The notes below the pieces were generated by a model, which saw nothing but the letters and a program-made list of their open reading frames with translations, did not search any database and was not told the origin of the DNA. Below are positions 35,157-44,669 of a stretch of DNA of 64,000 nt, piece after piece. A program made the translations under genes and the position numbers. Source of the DNA: Chloracidobacterium sp. CP2_5A (GTDB lineage Bacteria > Acidobacteriota > Blastocatellia > Chloracidobacteriales > Chloracidobacteriaceae); NCBI GenBank assembly GCA_002254845.1, contig NKPT01000011.1:1-64000 (forward strand), written 5' to 3'. Within the stretch, counting starts at the first letter, position 1, and every line of letters starts with the position of its first letter.

Positions 35157-36155
35157 ATGATTTCAGGCAGCGCGCTCGCGGGCATTACACTGAACGACAG
35201 ATACGAGGCGCTGACAAGGGTTCATACCAGCGCGGGGGCGACGGTTTACCAGGGGCGCGACCTCCAGACCGGCCGCTTGGTCGCCATCAAAGCGATCTCG
35301 CAGCACGAGCTTGGGAGGTATCATGACGCTGTCCTGCGCTTCCGCCGCGAGATAGCTTTACTAGCCAGAATTCGCCACCCAAACATTATTGAGATTTACG
35401 ACCGCGGAGAAACGCCCTATGGCATTGTCTATTTTGTCACTGAGTGGCTTGATGGGCGACCGCTCCTCGACGAGCTGGACCAAGCTGGTCAGCTTCCGCT
35501 AACGCGCATCCAGTCCATTTTCGCTCCGCTTTGCGACGCCGTGGACGCCCTGCACCAAGCCAGCCTCATTCACCGCGATCTGAAGCCGGGCAACGTCTTC
35601 CTCAGCCTGACCGAAGACGGACGAGAGCGGGTCACGCTGCTTGATTTTGGCATCGCTAAGCCGGCTTCGGGCTGGACGGGCGACAACTTTGAGATTTCAG
35701 GCGAAAGCCTCACCGTGGGGACGCCGGAATACATGAGCCCCGAGCAGTGCGGCGAGCAAGCGTTGACCGCGGCCAGCGACATTTACAGCCTTGGCGTTTT
35801 GCTCTACCGCATGCTCGCGGGCCGTCCGCCCTTTGTCGGGCCGGCGCAGTACGTCATGGCCCGGCACATCGCCGCCGCGCCGCCGCCAATTCGTCTTCGT
35901 CGCCCGCATTTGCCGGAAGTCATTGTATCGGTTGTTTCCCGCGCTATGGCCAAATCCCCGCCGGAGCGATTTCCATCGGCGGGCGACCTGCGCGCCGCTT
36001 TTGACGCGGCCGCCGCCGAGGTCGGTCAGGATATTCTCTACCAGCGCCCGCAGGCGCCGGAGACAGATGAAGCGGGCGACTGGCATCGCACGAAAATGGC
36101 GGCGGTCGAGCCGGAAGCGCGGAGCGCCGAAGCCAGCCGCAAAGCGGCTCTTTGA
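35157..36155 (+). CDS. Hanks-type Ser/Thr protein kinase, cytosolic
   Basis: 332 residues from ATG 35157 (a TTG at 35145 is also in frame). The kinase motifs are intact: K45 in VAIKAI, HRDLKPGN starting at about 139, LLDFGIAKP and GTPEYMSPEQ. The glycine loop is less standard (VHTSAGATVYQG). No membrane helix follows; the tail is short. It converges with the GYF-RDD gene. Its substrate is unknown. Confidence 0.93.
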   Translation: MISGSALAGITLNDRYEALTRVHTSAGATVYQGRDLQTGRLVAIKAISQHELGRYHDAVLRFRREIALLARIRHPNIIEIYDRGETPYGIVYFVTEWLDGRPLLDELDQAGQLPLTRIQSIFAPLCDAVDALHQASLIHRDLKPGNVFLSLTEDGRERVTLLDFGIAKPASGWTGDNFEISGESLTVGTPEYMSPEQCGEQALTAASDIYSLGVLLYRMLAGRPPFVGPAQYVMARHIAAAPPPIRLRRPHLPEVIVSVVSRAMAKSPPERFPSAGDLRAAFDAAAAEVGQDILYQRPQAPETDEAGDWHRTKMAAVEPEARSAEASRKAAL

Positions 36156-36180
36156 AACAGACTCTTCTTGAAACAGACTC
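36152..36180. repeat. 13-bp direct repeat over the kinase stop
   Basis: TTGAAACAGACTC occurs at 36152-36164 and 36168-36180, a 16-base period, in the 37-base gap between two convergent genes. The first copy includes the kinase stop codon. Confidence 0.8.
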
Positions 36181-36192
36181 GCCGCGGCAGGC

Positions 36193-36954
36193 TTAGGACT
36201 CATACACATTGGCGCGCGCGATCTTGTCGTAAAGCTGCTGCCGCTCCGAGTCAAAGAGCAGCCACAAGTTCAGCAAGATGCAAATGTTGTTGAAGAGTCC
36301 TTTGAGAAACTCGCGCAGAATCGCCATGCCAAAGCTGAGATATTCGCCATCCTCGCGCAGCACCACGGTGCCAACGATTTTCTTTCCAGGCGACGCGCCG
36401 CTCTTGCTTGTCATGTAGGCCGACAGCAGCAAGTAAGCGATGATCCCGATGTAAATCAGAAGTCTCCCCCCAGCGGCTTGCCCGACAGGGACTTCCCCGC
36501 CCTGACCGGCGCCGGCAACAATGGCCATCACGTAAATGAGCATGCCCGGCAGAGCGCATAGCGCCGAGAAAAACCCATCCAAAACCGAGCCTAGGAAGCG
36601 CTTCCCCAGACCAGCGACCACGCCCAGCGACCGAGCGTGCATCAGCGGCGCATAGCCGACCTGCCCATAGGCAGGCGCGTAGGGGTTGGGAGGCGGAGCG
36701 TAGGGCGCTGGCGGCGGATACGATGGGGCGGCATAGGGCGACGCCCCCATCCCGCCGCCGGTCAGCGGCAGCGCCGTCGCGCCGGGCGGAAACCAAGCTT
36801 GCAGCTCGGGAATTTGACCGGCGGCGCCCCAGCCAAGGCCGGGCTGAAAAACCTGATCCGTAGGCAAAACGCGCCCTTCGCGAACCCACTGCTTGAGTTC
36901 TTCAGGGTTGGTTTCGTAAGTTTGTTCCTGAACAACGACGCGCCACGTCATCAT
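36193..36954 (-). CDS. GYF-like/RDD domain membrane protein
   Basis: About 253 residues. The N-terminus (about 1-60) resembles the bacterial GYF_2 module: WRVVVQEQTYETNPEELKQW, then VLPTDQVFQPGLGW. A Pro/Tyr/Ala-rich linker (APYAPPPNPYAPAYG) follows. The C-terminal RDD domain has two or three membrane helices (LGKRFLGSVLDGFFSALCAL, LLIYIGIIAYLLLSAYM) and the GASPGKKIVG segment. RDD proteins are membrane proteins with possible transport roles; the GYF part may bind proline-rich sequences. ATG 36954 or 36951; the frame opens with TTG at 36972. It is divergent from ompH. Confidence 0.82.
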   Translation of the reverse strand: MMTWRVVVQEQTYETNPEELKQWVREGRVLPTDQVFQPGLGWGAAGQIPELQAWFPPGATALPLTGGGMGASPYAAPSYPPPAPYAPPPNPYAPAYGQVGYAPLMHARSLGVVAGLGKRFLGSVLDGFFSALCALPGMLIYVMAIVAGAGQGGEVPVGQAAGGRLLIYIGIIAYLLLSAYMTSKSGASPGKKIVGTVVLREDGEYLSFGMAILREFLKGLFNNICILLNLWLLFDSERQQLYDKIARANVYES

Positions 36955-37117
36955 AGTAAGCGGACCTTTCAAAGGCTTGTCTCATCCCGCCCGGGATGAG
37001 CTTCGAGCGGCTGGGCCAGCGCGGAACGAGCAGATTTCAATACAAGCCCGCGTATCGTAGCGTACAAGCCTTGCGCGTCAATCTGGTCGTCAAGCGAATC
37101 CCCTGCGAAACGCTCAA

Positions 37118-37145
37118 TTGCGTTCCGGCCGAGCATTCGTATAAT
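37118..37145 (+). promoter_or_regulatory. Sigma70-type promoter of ompH-lpxD-fabZ
   Basis: TTGCGT (37118-37123), a 16-base spacer and a perfect TATAAT (37140-37145). Transcription would start near 37152, leaving a leader of about 100 bases before the ompH ATG at 37254. It also shows that the open frame beginning at 36996 is not the true gene start. Confidence 0.6.
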
Positions 37146-37253
37146 AGTAGACTTCCCTTACGGGGAGCGCATCTGCCAGCATGCTGCCGGAAAGCCCGCT
37201 GCCTGACGCGCGACGCGGGACGGCCGCCACTTCTTAAGGACTCATACGCAACC

Positions 37254-37877
37254 ATGAAGCTTTCACTTCCACTCTGGGCGCTTGTCGTCGTCGCGGCAGG
37301 CTTTACGACGGCCTCGGCGCAGGCGCTCCCGACGGGAACTTCACAACCGGCAGCGCCGGTCAAGGCGACCTCCCTTCCGAGCGGAAGGGTTGTCATTGTC
37401 AATACGCTCGCCTTTGGCGACAAAATAGACGAGTTCCGGCGGCAAGCCCAAAAGCTGGAAGACAAGTTCAAGCCCCGAACGACGGAGTTGGAAGCCCTTG
37501 CCAAGCGCCTGCAAGAGATGAGCCAAAAGGTGCAGGACGAAAAGCTCTCGGTTGAGGTCCGGCGGCAAGCCCAAGAACAAGGCTTAGCCCTTGAAAAGGA
37601 GTATAAGCGTAAGGACGAGGACTTGCGCGCCGACATTGAGCGCGAGCAGCAGACCGTCTTGAACCCGCTGCGCGAAAAAGTGTTCAAGTTCATGGAAAGC
37701 TACGCCGCGGCGCGGGGCATTGTCATGATCATTGACGTTGGGGCGCTGGCTGCCAATAACAACCTCAATATGCTGCCCTACGTGGACAACGCCGCCGACA
37801 TCACTGAGGATTTTGTCAAGGAATACAACCGCGCCAATCCAGTCGCTGCCGCCCCGGCCGCCGGAGCCAAGCCCTAA
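37254..37877 (+). CDS. OmpH/Skp-family periplasmic chaperone
   Basis: 207 residues. The start at 37254 gives a signal peptide (LPLWALVVVAAGFTTASAQA). The mature part has the strand VVIVNTLAFG and a long charged coiled coil (about 65-150), then a final ALAANNNLNMLPYVDNAADIT segment close to the usual OmpH ending. Skp holds unfolded outer-membrane proteins in the periplasm. It heads the typical skp-lpxD-fabZ order of Gram-negative envelope clusters; the genes are 6 and 2 bases apart. Confidence 0.9.
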   Translation: MKLSLPLWALVVVAAGFTTASAQALPTGTSQPAAPVKATSLPSGRVVIVNTLAFGDKIDEFRRQAQKLEDKFKPRTTELEALAKRLQEMSQKVQDEKLSVEVRRQAQEQGLALEKEYKRKDEDLRADIEREQQTVLNPLREKVFKFMESYAAARGIVMIIDVGALAANNNLNMLPYVDNAADITEDFVKEYNRANPVAAAPAAGAKP

Positions 37878-37883
37878 CCGGTC

Positions 37884-38954
37884 ATGAAGCTGGGCGAGCT
37901 GGCCGCCGCGCTGGGCGTTCCCTGCCTTGGTAATCCAGACTTGCCGATTTCAAGCGTCGGCGAGTTTGAAACGGCGGCGGACACACAGATCGCGCTGGCG
38001 ATTGGCGCGCGCCACGAGCGACTTGCCGCCTCGCAGGCGGCGGCCTTTATCGTCGCGGCGGACGCCGTGACCGACGCCGACCGCGCCCGCTACAACTTGC
38101 TCCCGACCACTTATCCAAAAGTGGCTTTTGCGCGAGCGATTGAGCTGCTGCACGTTCCGCCGCGCCGCCCGGAGGGGCTAGCCCCGGACGCCTGCATCGC
38201 CCCGGATGTCGTCATCGGCGATGAGCCGACCATCGGCCCCCGCGTCGTCATTGGGAGCGGCGCCTGTCTTGGCGCGCGCGTCACCCTTCAAGCGGGGGTC
38301 GTTATCGGGCGCAACGTGGTCATCGGCGACGATACGACCATCTTCCCGAATGTGACCATTTACGACGGCGTCCGCATCGGCGCCCGCTGTATCGTTCATG
38401 CCGGGGCGATCATTGGGGCGGACGGCTTCGGCTACGCCCGTGACGCTGACGGGGCGCACGTCAAGATTCCCCAAGTCGGAACCGTCGTCATCGAAGATGA
38501 CGTGGAAATCGGGGCTAACTCGACCATTGACCGCGCCACGCTTGGGGAAACCCGCATCGGACGCGGAACCAAGATTGACAATCTCGTCCACATTGCTCAC
38601 AACTGCGTCATTGGAGAGGAAACCCTGTTGGCGGCGCTCACCGGTCTTTCCGGCGGGGTTAGAGTCGGGCGGCGCGTGACGATAGCTGGGCAGGTTGGCG
38701 CTAATCCGCAGGTCGAAGTCGGCGATGGCGCGACGATCGCCGGAAAAACCGGGATCACTAAGTCAGTCGCCGGTAGCGAGACGTACGCTGGAATGCCGAT
38801 CACGACCCTGCGCGAATGGAAACGCGAGCGCATTTACGCTGCCCGCTTGCCCTACCGCCTGCCGGACATTGAAACCCGACTGGCCACGCTTGAAGCGATG
38901 GTCAAGACGCTTCTAGGACCGCCGCCGCGCCAACCGGCGGAAAGCGAAGACTAA
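37884..38954 (+). CDS. lpxD: UDP-3-O-acylglucosamine N-acyltransferase
   Basis: Third step of lipid A synthesis: it adds the second acyl chain to UDP-3-O-acylglucosamine. 356 residues. The N-terminal LpxD domain is followed by a left-handed parallel beta-helix of hexapeptide repeats ([40 protein letters not shown]), with the catalytic region [15 protein letters not shown] and [15 protein letters not shown]. It shows that the organism makes lipid A. It lies between ompH and fabZ; lpxA and lpxB do not follow. Confidence 0.96.
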   Translation: MKLGELAAALGVPCLGNPDLPISSVGEFETAADTQIALAIGARHERLAASQAAAFIVAADAVTDADRARYNLLPTTYPKVAFARAIELLHVPPRRPEGLAPDACIAPDVVIGDEPTIGPRVVIGSGACLGARVTLQAGVVIGRNVVIGDDTTIFPNVTIYDGVRIGARCIVHAGAIIGADGFGYARDADGAHVKIPQVGTVVIEDDVEIGANSTIDRATLGETRIGRGTKIDNLVHIAHNCVIGEETLLAALTGLSGGVRVGRRVTIAGQVGANPQVEVGDGATIAGKTGITKSVAGSETYAGMPITTLREWKRERIYAARLPYRLPDIETRLATLEAMVKTLLGPPPRQPAESED

Positions 38955-38956
38955 TC

Positions 38957-39415
38957 ATGGACACGGTGCTGACCATCGCCCAAATCCAGACATTCCTGCC
39001 CCACCGCTACCCGTTCTTGCTTGTGGACCGGGTCGTCGAGATCGCGCCTGGACAGCGCATTGTCGGACTCAAGAACGTCACCATCAATGAGCCGTTCTTC
39101 CAGGGCCATTTCCCCGGCATGCCAGTCATGCCAGGCGTCCTGCAGATCGAAGCCATGGCGCAAACCGGCGGGCTGCTGCTGCTCAACCAAATTGCCGAGC
39201 CGGAGAAAAAGCTACTGCTCTTCGCCGGCATTGACGAAGTGAAGTTCCGGCGACCGGTCGTGCCGGGCGATACGCTTCATATTGCGATGACGCTGCTGCG
39301 GTTCAAGGGGAAAGTCGCCCGGCTGCGCGGCGACATCAGCGTTGAAGGACAAGCGGTTTCCGAGGCGGTCATCACTTCTGTGCTCGTTGACCGGGACAGT
39401 CTGACGACCAGCTAG
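38957..39415 (+). CDS. fabZ: 3-hydroxyacyl-ACP dehydratase
   Basis: 152 residues of the hot-dog fold. The start region FLPHRYPFLLVDRV and the catalytic GHFPGMPVMPGVLQIEAMAQ (His and Glu) are diagnostic. It dehydrates 3-hydroxyacyl-ACP in fatty acid elongation and competes with lipid A synthesis for the same substrate, which is why it is often linked to lpx genes. Its stop lies in a palindrome shared with the convergent DprE1-like gene. Confidence 0.96.
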   Translation: MDTVLTIAQIQTFLPHRYPFLLVDRVVEIAPGQRIVGLKNVTINEPFFQGHFPGMPVMPGVLQIEAMAQTGGLLLLNQIAEPEKKLLLFAGIDEVKFRRPVVPGDTLHIAMTLLRFKGKVARLRGDISVEGQAVSEAVITSVLVDRDSLTTS

Positions 39416-39427
39416 CGCGCTAGCTGG
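39408..39427. terminator. 20-bp palindrome holding both convergent stop codons
   Basis: CCAGCTAGCGCGCTAGCTGG is perfectly palindromic. It contains the fabZ stop TAG (39413-39415) and, on the other strand, the TAG of the DprE1-like gene (39422-39420). It could form an 8-bp stem with a CGCG loop in either transcript. There is no U-tract, so it may be a bidirectional RNA end structure rather than a classical terminator. Confidence 0.55.
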
Positions 39428-40793
39428 CGGGCGTTAGTCCGACCCGTCGCGAAAGGTCGGACGAAAAAATTCCCTCCGGATCAACCGCCTGCTTGATGCG
39501 CCGCCACTCCGGGAGCCGCGGATACATCGCTTCCAAATGGCGCGGCTTCAGGCGGGCATCCTTGCCAAGGTAAATTCGCCCGCCGGCTTGCGCGACGAGC
39601 TCATCCAGCTCGTCGAGAACGGCCAGCATCCGCGCGCCGGTCATCGGAATGTCGAGCGCCAGCGTATAGCCCGGCATCGGAAACGACAGCAGCCCTTCCT
39701 GCGGCCCGAATCGCTTGAGCACCGCCAGAAATGACGCGATTTTCGCCTGGCTCAGTCTCTCCAGCAGCTTGATGAGGGTCGCCCGGCTGGTCTCCAGCGG
39801 TAACGCGGGCTGGTACTGAATAAAGCCCCGTCGGCCATAGACGCGATTCCATTCCAGCACGGCGTCAAGCGGGTAGAAGTACGAATCGAAGTCGACGACC
39901 GCGCCCGACCGCGCCTTCGGGTGCTGGTAGTAAAACGCCGTGTTGAACGCCCTGACCGTCAGCGGATTAATGACGCCGTTAGGGAACGAAAATGGCACCG
40001 TCACTTCCCGCTTGCGCGGAAGCGTCAGCGGATGCTTGCGCAGCTGCGCCGGAAGCTCCGCCGCCGCAAGGTGGTCGCCGCGCATGAGCACGCTCCGCCC
40101 CAGCCGCTTCCCCGTCGCCAGACAGTCAATCCAGCAAACGGCGTAGCGATACCGGTGGTCCTCTGCCTCGCAGCGCTCGATAGTTTCGTCCAAATCGCGC
40201 GTCCGGGCATAATCCACGCCAATGTAGGTCGTCTCAATCCGGCGCAGCTTCAGCGCCACCGTGAGGATAAAGCCGGTCAAGCCCATCCCGCCGGCCGTCG
40301 CCCAGAACAAATCCGGCTGTTCGGCTTTTGAGCAACGCCGGATGCGGCCATCCGCCGTCAACAGCTCAAACCACTCGACATAACTGGAGAAGGAAGCGTC
40401 GCAGTGATGATTTTTCCCGTGAATATCGCAGGCCAGCGCGCCGCCCAAGCTGACGTGCTTCGTTCCGGGCGTCACCGGCAGAAACCAGCCGCGCGGGGCG
40501 AAGGTCTCCAGAATCTCCTTGAGGCGCAGCCCAGCTTCAGCGACCAGCACGCCGGCGGACTCATCGAACGCCAGCAGGCGGTCAAAGCGAGTCTGCTCAA
40601 CCACGGCGCCGCCAGCGTTGAGCGCGGCGTCGCCGTAGCTCCGCCCATAGCCGCGCCCAATCAGCGCGGCGTAGCGCCTCTCGCCCAGTAAGCTCAACAG
40701 ATCATCCTGCCGCGCCGGGCGTAGCAGCTCGGTCGGCGTGACTGGGAAGCGCCCCCAACTGGCAAGCTGAACGGAACGACCACGCAGACTCAT
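39420..40793 (-). CDS. DprE1-like FAD-binding oxidoreductase
   Basis: 457 residues. The FAD-binding part has GRGYGRSYGDAALN at about 47-60 and TPGTKHVSLGGALACDIHGK. The C-terminal part resembles decaprenylphosphoryl-ribose oxidase (WNRVYGRRGFIQYQPALP, KRFGPQEGLLSFPMPGYTLALDIP). DprE1 with DprE2 epimerises polyprenyl-phosphoribose to the arabinose form used in arabinan; no dprE2-like dehydrogenase is adjacent. It starts in an ATGA overlap with the histidine kinase stop, so it belongs to the minus-strand run with glycan genes and may make an unusual lipid-linked pentose (inference). Confidence 0.85.
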   Translation of the reverse strand: MSLRGRSVQLASWGRFPVTPTELLRPARQDDLLSLLGERRYAALIGRGYGRSYGDAALNAGGAVVEQTRFDRLLAFDESAGVLVAEAGLRLKEILETFAPRGWFLPVTPGTKHVSLGGALACDIHGKNHHCDASFSSYVEWFELLTADGRIRRCSKAEQPDLFWATAGGMGLTGFILTVALKLRRIETTYIGVDYARTRDLDETIERCEAEDHRYRYAVCWIDCLATGKRLGRSVLMRGDHLAAAELPAQLRKHPLTLPRKREVTVPFSFPNGVINPLTVRAFNTAFYYQHPKARSGAVVDFDSYFYPLDAVLEWNRVYGRRGFIQYQPALPLETSRATLIKLLERLSQAKIASFLAVLKRFGPQEGLLSFPMPGYTLALDIPMTGARMLAVLDELDELVAQAGGRIYLGKDARLKPRHLEAMYPRLPEWRRIKQAVDPEGIFSSDLSRRVGLTPAS

Positions 40794-42733
40794 GGCGCTT
40801 TCGTCGGGCCAAACAGCCGGTTGAGAACGCGCTCCAACTCCTCAATGTCAAAGGGCTTGGCCAGTTTGGCGGCAAAGCCGTGGGCGGCGTGGTTGGCTAT
40901 CACGCCATCCTCGTGATAGCCGCTGCAAACAATGGCGGTCACGGCCGGATCGAGTTGACGCAACCGCTCCAGCGTTTCCCGCCCCCCAAGGCCATTGGCG
41001 ATGCGCAAATCAAGAATCACGCCTAGAAAAGCGTGACCGGACGCCTTGGCGGCGCAGTAACGCTCGATCGCCTCCTCGCCGTGACGGCAGGCGACAACGC
41101 CATAGCCGAAGTTTTCCAGCGCCGTTTCGAGCAGGTCGCGCATCAAATCGTCGTCGTCCATCACCAGCAACCGCCGCTGAAGGATTTCGGCGGCCTCCTC
41201 TTCCGTGATCACGGAAGATTCAACCGTGATTTCCCCTGTCTTCTTAGCCGGCAAATACACATCAAAGCGCGTTCCAACGCCGACCGTCGAGGTCGCCAGA
41301 ATTTGCCCTCCATGCTTCATAATGACGGAATAGCTGACGGCCAGCCCCAAGCCATGACCGCCAGATTTGGTGGTGAAATAAGGATCAAAAATCCGCGACA
41401 AATGCTCCGGCGCAATGCCGCAGCCGGTGTCGGCGACGCTGATCCGCACATAATCGCCCGTCGTGGCGCCCGGCACTTGATGTTCAGCCAGCGTGCAGTT
41501 TTGGAAACTAACTTGGACGCGCCCGCCCTCCGGCATCGCGTCGGCGGCGTTGACAGCCAGGTTCTGGAACACTTGCATCAGCTGCCCCTTGTCGCCCCGC
41601 ACGGGCCACAGGCGCGCCTCCGGCTCGAAGATCGCCTCCACGCCGCGCGCCTCAAGGATGCACTGCATCGACTCGATGACAAAAGTTTCCGGCGTCAGCG
41701 TTTCTAAAACCGGGTCGCCTCCCTTGGCAAAGGTCAGAAGCTGCTTGGCGAGGAGCTTGGACTGCTGGATCACGCGCTCGATTGCCTCCATCCGACGCTG
41801 ATTTCCCGCGCTCAGCGCCAAATCGCGCTTGAGGAGACCGAGGTTGCCAGTCAAAACGGACAATAGGTTATTGAAGTCGTGGGCGATGCCTCCGGCCAGC
41901 GTGCCCAGCCACTCCAGCTTGCCCTTGCGCAACCGCTCTTCCTCCAATAAACGATAAGCCTCTTCACGAGCGGCGCGTAAACGGTGAATTTCAGTGATAT
42001 CGGAAGCGAAGCCAGTCCACAGCGCGCCGCCGCCCGGCAATGCTTTTGGAAACGCGATGACTTGAAACCAGCGCTCCTCGCCTGTGACGGCATGACAAAA
42101 GGGAAACGTGCATTCCCATGTGCTGAGCGCGGCGCTGACAGCGGCAAAGGAATCTCGAACCTTGAGCCGGTAGGCATAAGGCACTCGTCGCCAGCACGCC
42201 GCCTCATTGGCGAAAATGACCCCAGCCGGCAGCCCAGACAATGTCTCTACCTTGTTGCTGAGGTAGGTGAAATGTCCCTTGCCGTCGGCGTCATATTTGT
42301 ACTGGTAAGTCACGCTCGGAATCACTGAGAGCACATCATGCAAGGGCTGCCTGGCAGCGCCCTGAAATAGCCCGGTGACGCGCTCGGTGGTCATCAGGGC
42401 GTAGCGGCGGTCAGCTTCAACCAGCGTCAAGCGCCCTTGCAGCTCGCCCAGGCTGCCATCCGGGAACTTCCCCATGACAGTACAACAAACGTGACCATCT
42501 TCAGCCAGCTTGGCGTATATCTGATCGCGCTCTGCGTCAGACAGGAAAAGCGAAACCCGCTTGGTTTCCTGCCCGACCACTTCATCCGCCGCGTACCCGG
42601 ACTCCGCGATAAACGCGTCATTGACGGCGATAATTCGGCGAGTGTCGTAATCAATCAGCATTAGGGGGATATGGAGACGCTGGATAATCGCCCCCAGAAC
42701 TTCAGCCGAAAGCGAGCCAAAGGATGGATTCAT
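40790..42733 (-). CDS. Hybrid sensor histidine kinase with PAS domains and receiver
   Basis: 647 residues without an obvious membrane helix. A PAS domain (about 15-125, IPLMLIDYDTRRIIAVNDAF), a second PAS-like domain with PAC (about 138-250), and a HisKA region with the phospho-accepting His285 in GGIAHDFNNLL follow in order. A HATPase domain (NLAVNAADAMPEGG, VADTGCGIAPEHLSRIFDPYF, GHGLGLAVSYSVI) comes next. The C-terminal receiver (about 520-640) has LLVMDDDD, the acceptor Asp in VILDLRI and Lys in KLAKPF. It lies between the glycan genes upstream and the DprE1-like gene, overlapping the latter by ATGA. Output is unknown: no effector domain is attached. Confidence 0.94.
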   Translation of the reverse strand: MNPSFGSLSAEVLGAIIQRLHIPLMLIDYDTRRIIAVNDAFIAESGYAADEVVGQETKRVSLFLSDAERDQIYAKLAEDGHVCCTVMGKFPDGSLGELQGRLTLVEADRRYALMTTERVTGLFQGAARQPLHDVLSVIPSVTYQYKYDADGKGHFTYLSNKVETLSGLPAGVIFANEAACWRRVPYAYRLKVRDSFAAVSAALSTWECTFPFCHAVTGEERWFQVIAFPKALPGGGALWTGFASDITEIHRLRAAREEAYRLLEEERLRKGKLEWLGTLAGGIAHDFNNLLSVLTGNLGLLKRDLALSAGNQRRMEAIERVIQQSKLLAKQLLTFAKGGDPVLETLTPETFVIESMQCILEARGVEAIFEPEARLWPVRGDKGQLMQVFQNLAVNAADAMPEGGRVQVSFQNCTLAEHQVPGATTGDYVRISVADTGCGIAPEHLSRIFDPYFTTKSGGHGLGLAVSYSVIMKHGGQILATSTVGVGTRFDVYLPAKKTGEITVESSVITEEEAAEILQRRLLVMDDDDLMRDLLETALENFGYGVVACRHGEEAIERYCAAKASGHAFLGVILDLRIANGLGGRETLERLRQLDPAVTAIVCSGYHEDGVIANHAAHGFAAKLAKPFDIEELERVLNRLFGPTKAP

Positions 42734-42815
42734 ACGCCTTGTCTCTCAACTAACGTCTCGGTGAGCGATTATTGGCGGAAAAGCTGTCAGCCAGTGGGTA
42801 ACGCCCTTTCGCGGG

Positions 42816-44669
42816 TCAAGGCGCGACGCTCGAGGATGACCGCTCGAGGATAACGACGCCAAAGTCTTCCCAACTGCCGCAAATCCGCCTGACCTCGTAC
42901 CGCTGAGCAACCCAGCTCATGATTTGCCGGCCGTAGCGCGGGTCCTCGCCAAACCACCCAACGCCATACTCACTCATATCACGCCGGGTCAGCGCAATAA
43001 AATTTGGCGGCCGACGCTCCAGTTCCTCCACTACCGCCGACTCCCCGCCGCAGGCCGCCAGATAATAAGGGTCGAAAGCCAAAAAAGAGGTCGGGTTCTC
43101 CCGCCGCGACCAATAGTTGAGCGCGATGCCTTCCGGCATCACGACCAGCGTGGCTCCGGCCGGGAGGGACTGCGTCAGCGTGGCGACCGCTTCGGAAAGC
43201 GTGGCTCCAGCTTGCGTCCAAGGCGCGCCGTACGTCATCAGCCGGTCGCCGCCGCCGCCGATCGCCTGGGTCTTCTTCTCATGGTAGCTAAAAGCCAATT
43301 GCGCGTGCTCCGTTAGGCAAGCGATGAGAAACCCGACGGCGATGCCGGTCGTTGGCAGCCCCGTTCCAATGTCGCGCAGCCGAATGAGCCTTGGCAGCGC
43401 GAAGAGCGCCAGGACGGCCAGCAGTAAAAAGGCCGGCATAGCAAGCGTAAAGCCATAGTGGCGAAGCCGCGCGGCAAGCCCCAGCCGGCCAAGCAGAGCC
43501 AGCGCGAAGAGGCTCCACATCAGAAGCGGCAGCCATTGCCGCCGTAGCGCCGCGTCGTCCGTCTCGCTTAGCGCCGCATAGCCGAACCCCGCCGCCGTCA
43601 GCGCCAGCAGAATCGGAAACGGCTCGGCAAACCAATCCCAGGGCGCGAAAGAACGAGCCAGCCACCACGTCAAGCAGCCTGCGCCAAGCGCCGCGCCAAG
43701 CGGCCACCTGCGCGCCAGCCATCGCTCAGCCGCCAAGCCGCCAAGCGCCGCCGCGCCAATGACGCCACAGCCGGTCGCTATGTGAGCGACGTGCTCCCGC
43801 CAGGCATCCAGCCCCGCCACATGGCGGTAAAACGCCTGCTGCGTCGGGTTGGCGGCCAGGACGGTGACGAAGTTGCCCAGCGCGCCGCGCAGCGCGAGAC
43901 CAAGCGGCATGTGAAGCGCGAGATACAGGATGAACGCCGCCGGCAACAGCGCCGCGCCGCCAACAAACCAAAAAGCGTCTGCGCGGCGAACGCCCAAGCG
44001 GGTCAAGCCAACGGCCAGCCCTGCCGCTAGCGCCAGCCCGGCGGCGAGCGCCATTTCGAGCTTGGTCAGCAACACGCCGCCAAAGAGCAAGCCGCTTAGC
44101 CCAATCAGCCAGCGCGCACGCGAAGGTCGCTCCGGCTGAGTCGCCCAGGCCGCGGCGGCGCACTGTAAGGCGCCAATGGCCAGCAAAGCGCCGCGAATTG
44201 GCTCATGGCGATATGGGGCGACATAGTTGTACGTGGATAGCGGCCCGTGCTGTCCAAAAGCGAAGAGGCTGAGAAACAACAGCCCGGCAACGAGTCCCGC
44301 CAGAGGCGAAACGCAGCGGGCGAAGTAGCCTCGGATCAGTTCCGTCAGGAGCGCTATCAGCGTCAGGTTGAGCCAAATGAGCGTCGTCAGCGAAACACCG
44401 AACAGCGCAAACGCAAGGGCATTGCCGTACTGCGCCAGCGGCCCGCCCAGCCAGCCCATATCGCGGTATAAATGCTTCCCTTCCGTGATTTGCCACGGGA
44501 CGTAAAGCTCGCAGCCAAAGTCAATGAGCGGATCGCCCCACTTGCGCCACGTTGCCGCCGCCAAAAGGCCGAGCAGCGACAACAGCAGAGCGCGATGCAG
44601 CCACGCCTGACGCGGCGCATCAGACGGCGCATTAGACAGCGCCGGGAGTCCATCTGGTCTGTCGGTCAT
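42816..44669 (-). CDS. Multi-spanning GT39/GT83-like glycosyltransferase
   Basis: 617 residues with about ten to twelve hydrophobic segments through residue 455, then a soluble C-terminal domain. The first external loop has an acidic pattern (DPLIDFGCELYVPW) like that of lipid-linked sugar transferases of the GT-C fold, such as ArnT and Pmt. This suggests that it uses a polyprenyl-phosphate sugar in the periplasm, but no specific family signature is decisive. It overlaps the HAD gene by ATGA and is the last of five tightly linked genes starting at 50544. Confidence 0.75.
   Translation of the reverse strand: MTDRPDGLPALSNAPSDAPRQAWLHRALLLSLLGLLAAATWRKWGDPLIDFGCELYVPWQITEGKHLYRDMGWLGGPLAQYGNALAFALFGVSLTTLIWLNLTLIALLTELIRGYFARCVSPLAGLVAGLLFLSLFAFGQHGPLSTYNYVAPYRHEPIRGALLAIGALQCAAAAWATQPERPSRARWLIGLSGLLFGGVLLTKLEMALAAGLALAAGLAVGLTRLGVRRADAFWFVGGAALLPAAFILYLALHMPLGLALRGALGNFVTVLAANPTQQAFYRHVAGLDAWREHVAHIATGCGVIGAAALGGLAAERWLARRWPLGAALGAGCLTWWLARSFAPWDWFAEPFPILLALTAAGFGYAALSETDDAALRRQWLPLLMWSLFALALLGRLGLAARLRHYGFTLAMPAFLLLAVLALFALPRLIRLRDIGTGLPTTGIAVGFLIACLTEHAQLAFSYHEKKTQAIGGGGDRLMTYGAPWTQAGATLSEAVATLTQSLPAGATLVVMPEGIALNYWSRRENPTSFLAFDPYYLAACGGESAVVEELERRPPNFIALTRRDMSEYGVGWFGEDPRYGRQIMSWVAQRYEVRRICGSWEDFGVVILERSSSSVAP

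Noticed and set aside
36996..37253. N-terminal extension of the ompH frame
   Set aside because: The extension contains the TATAAT promoter, and only ATG 37254 gives a signal peptide.
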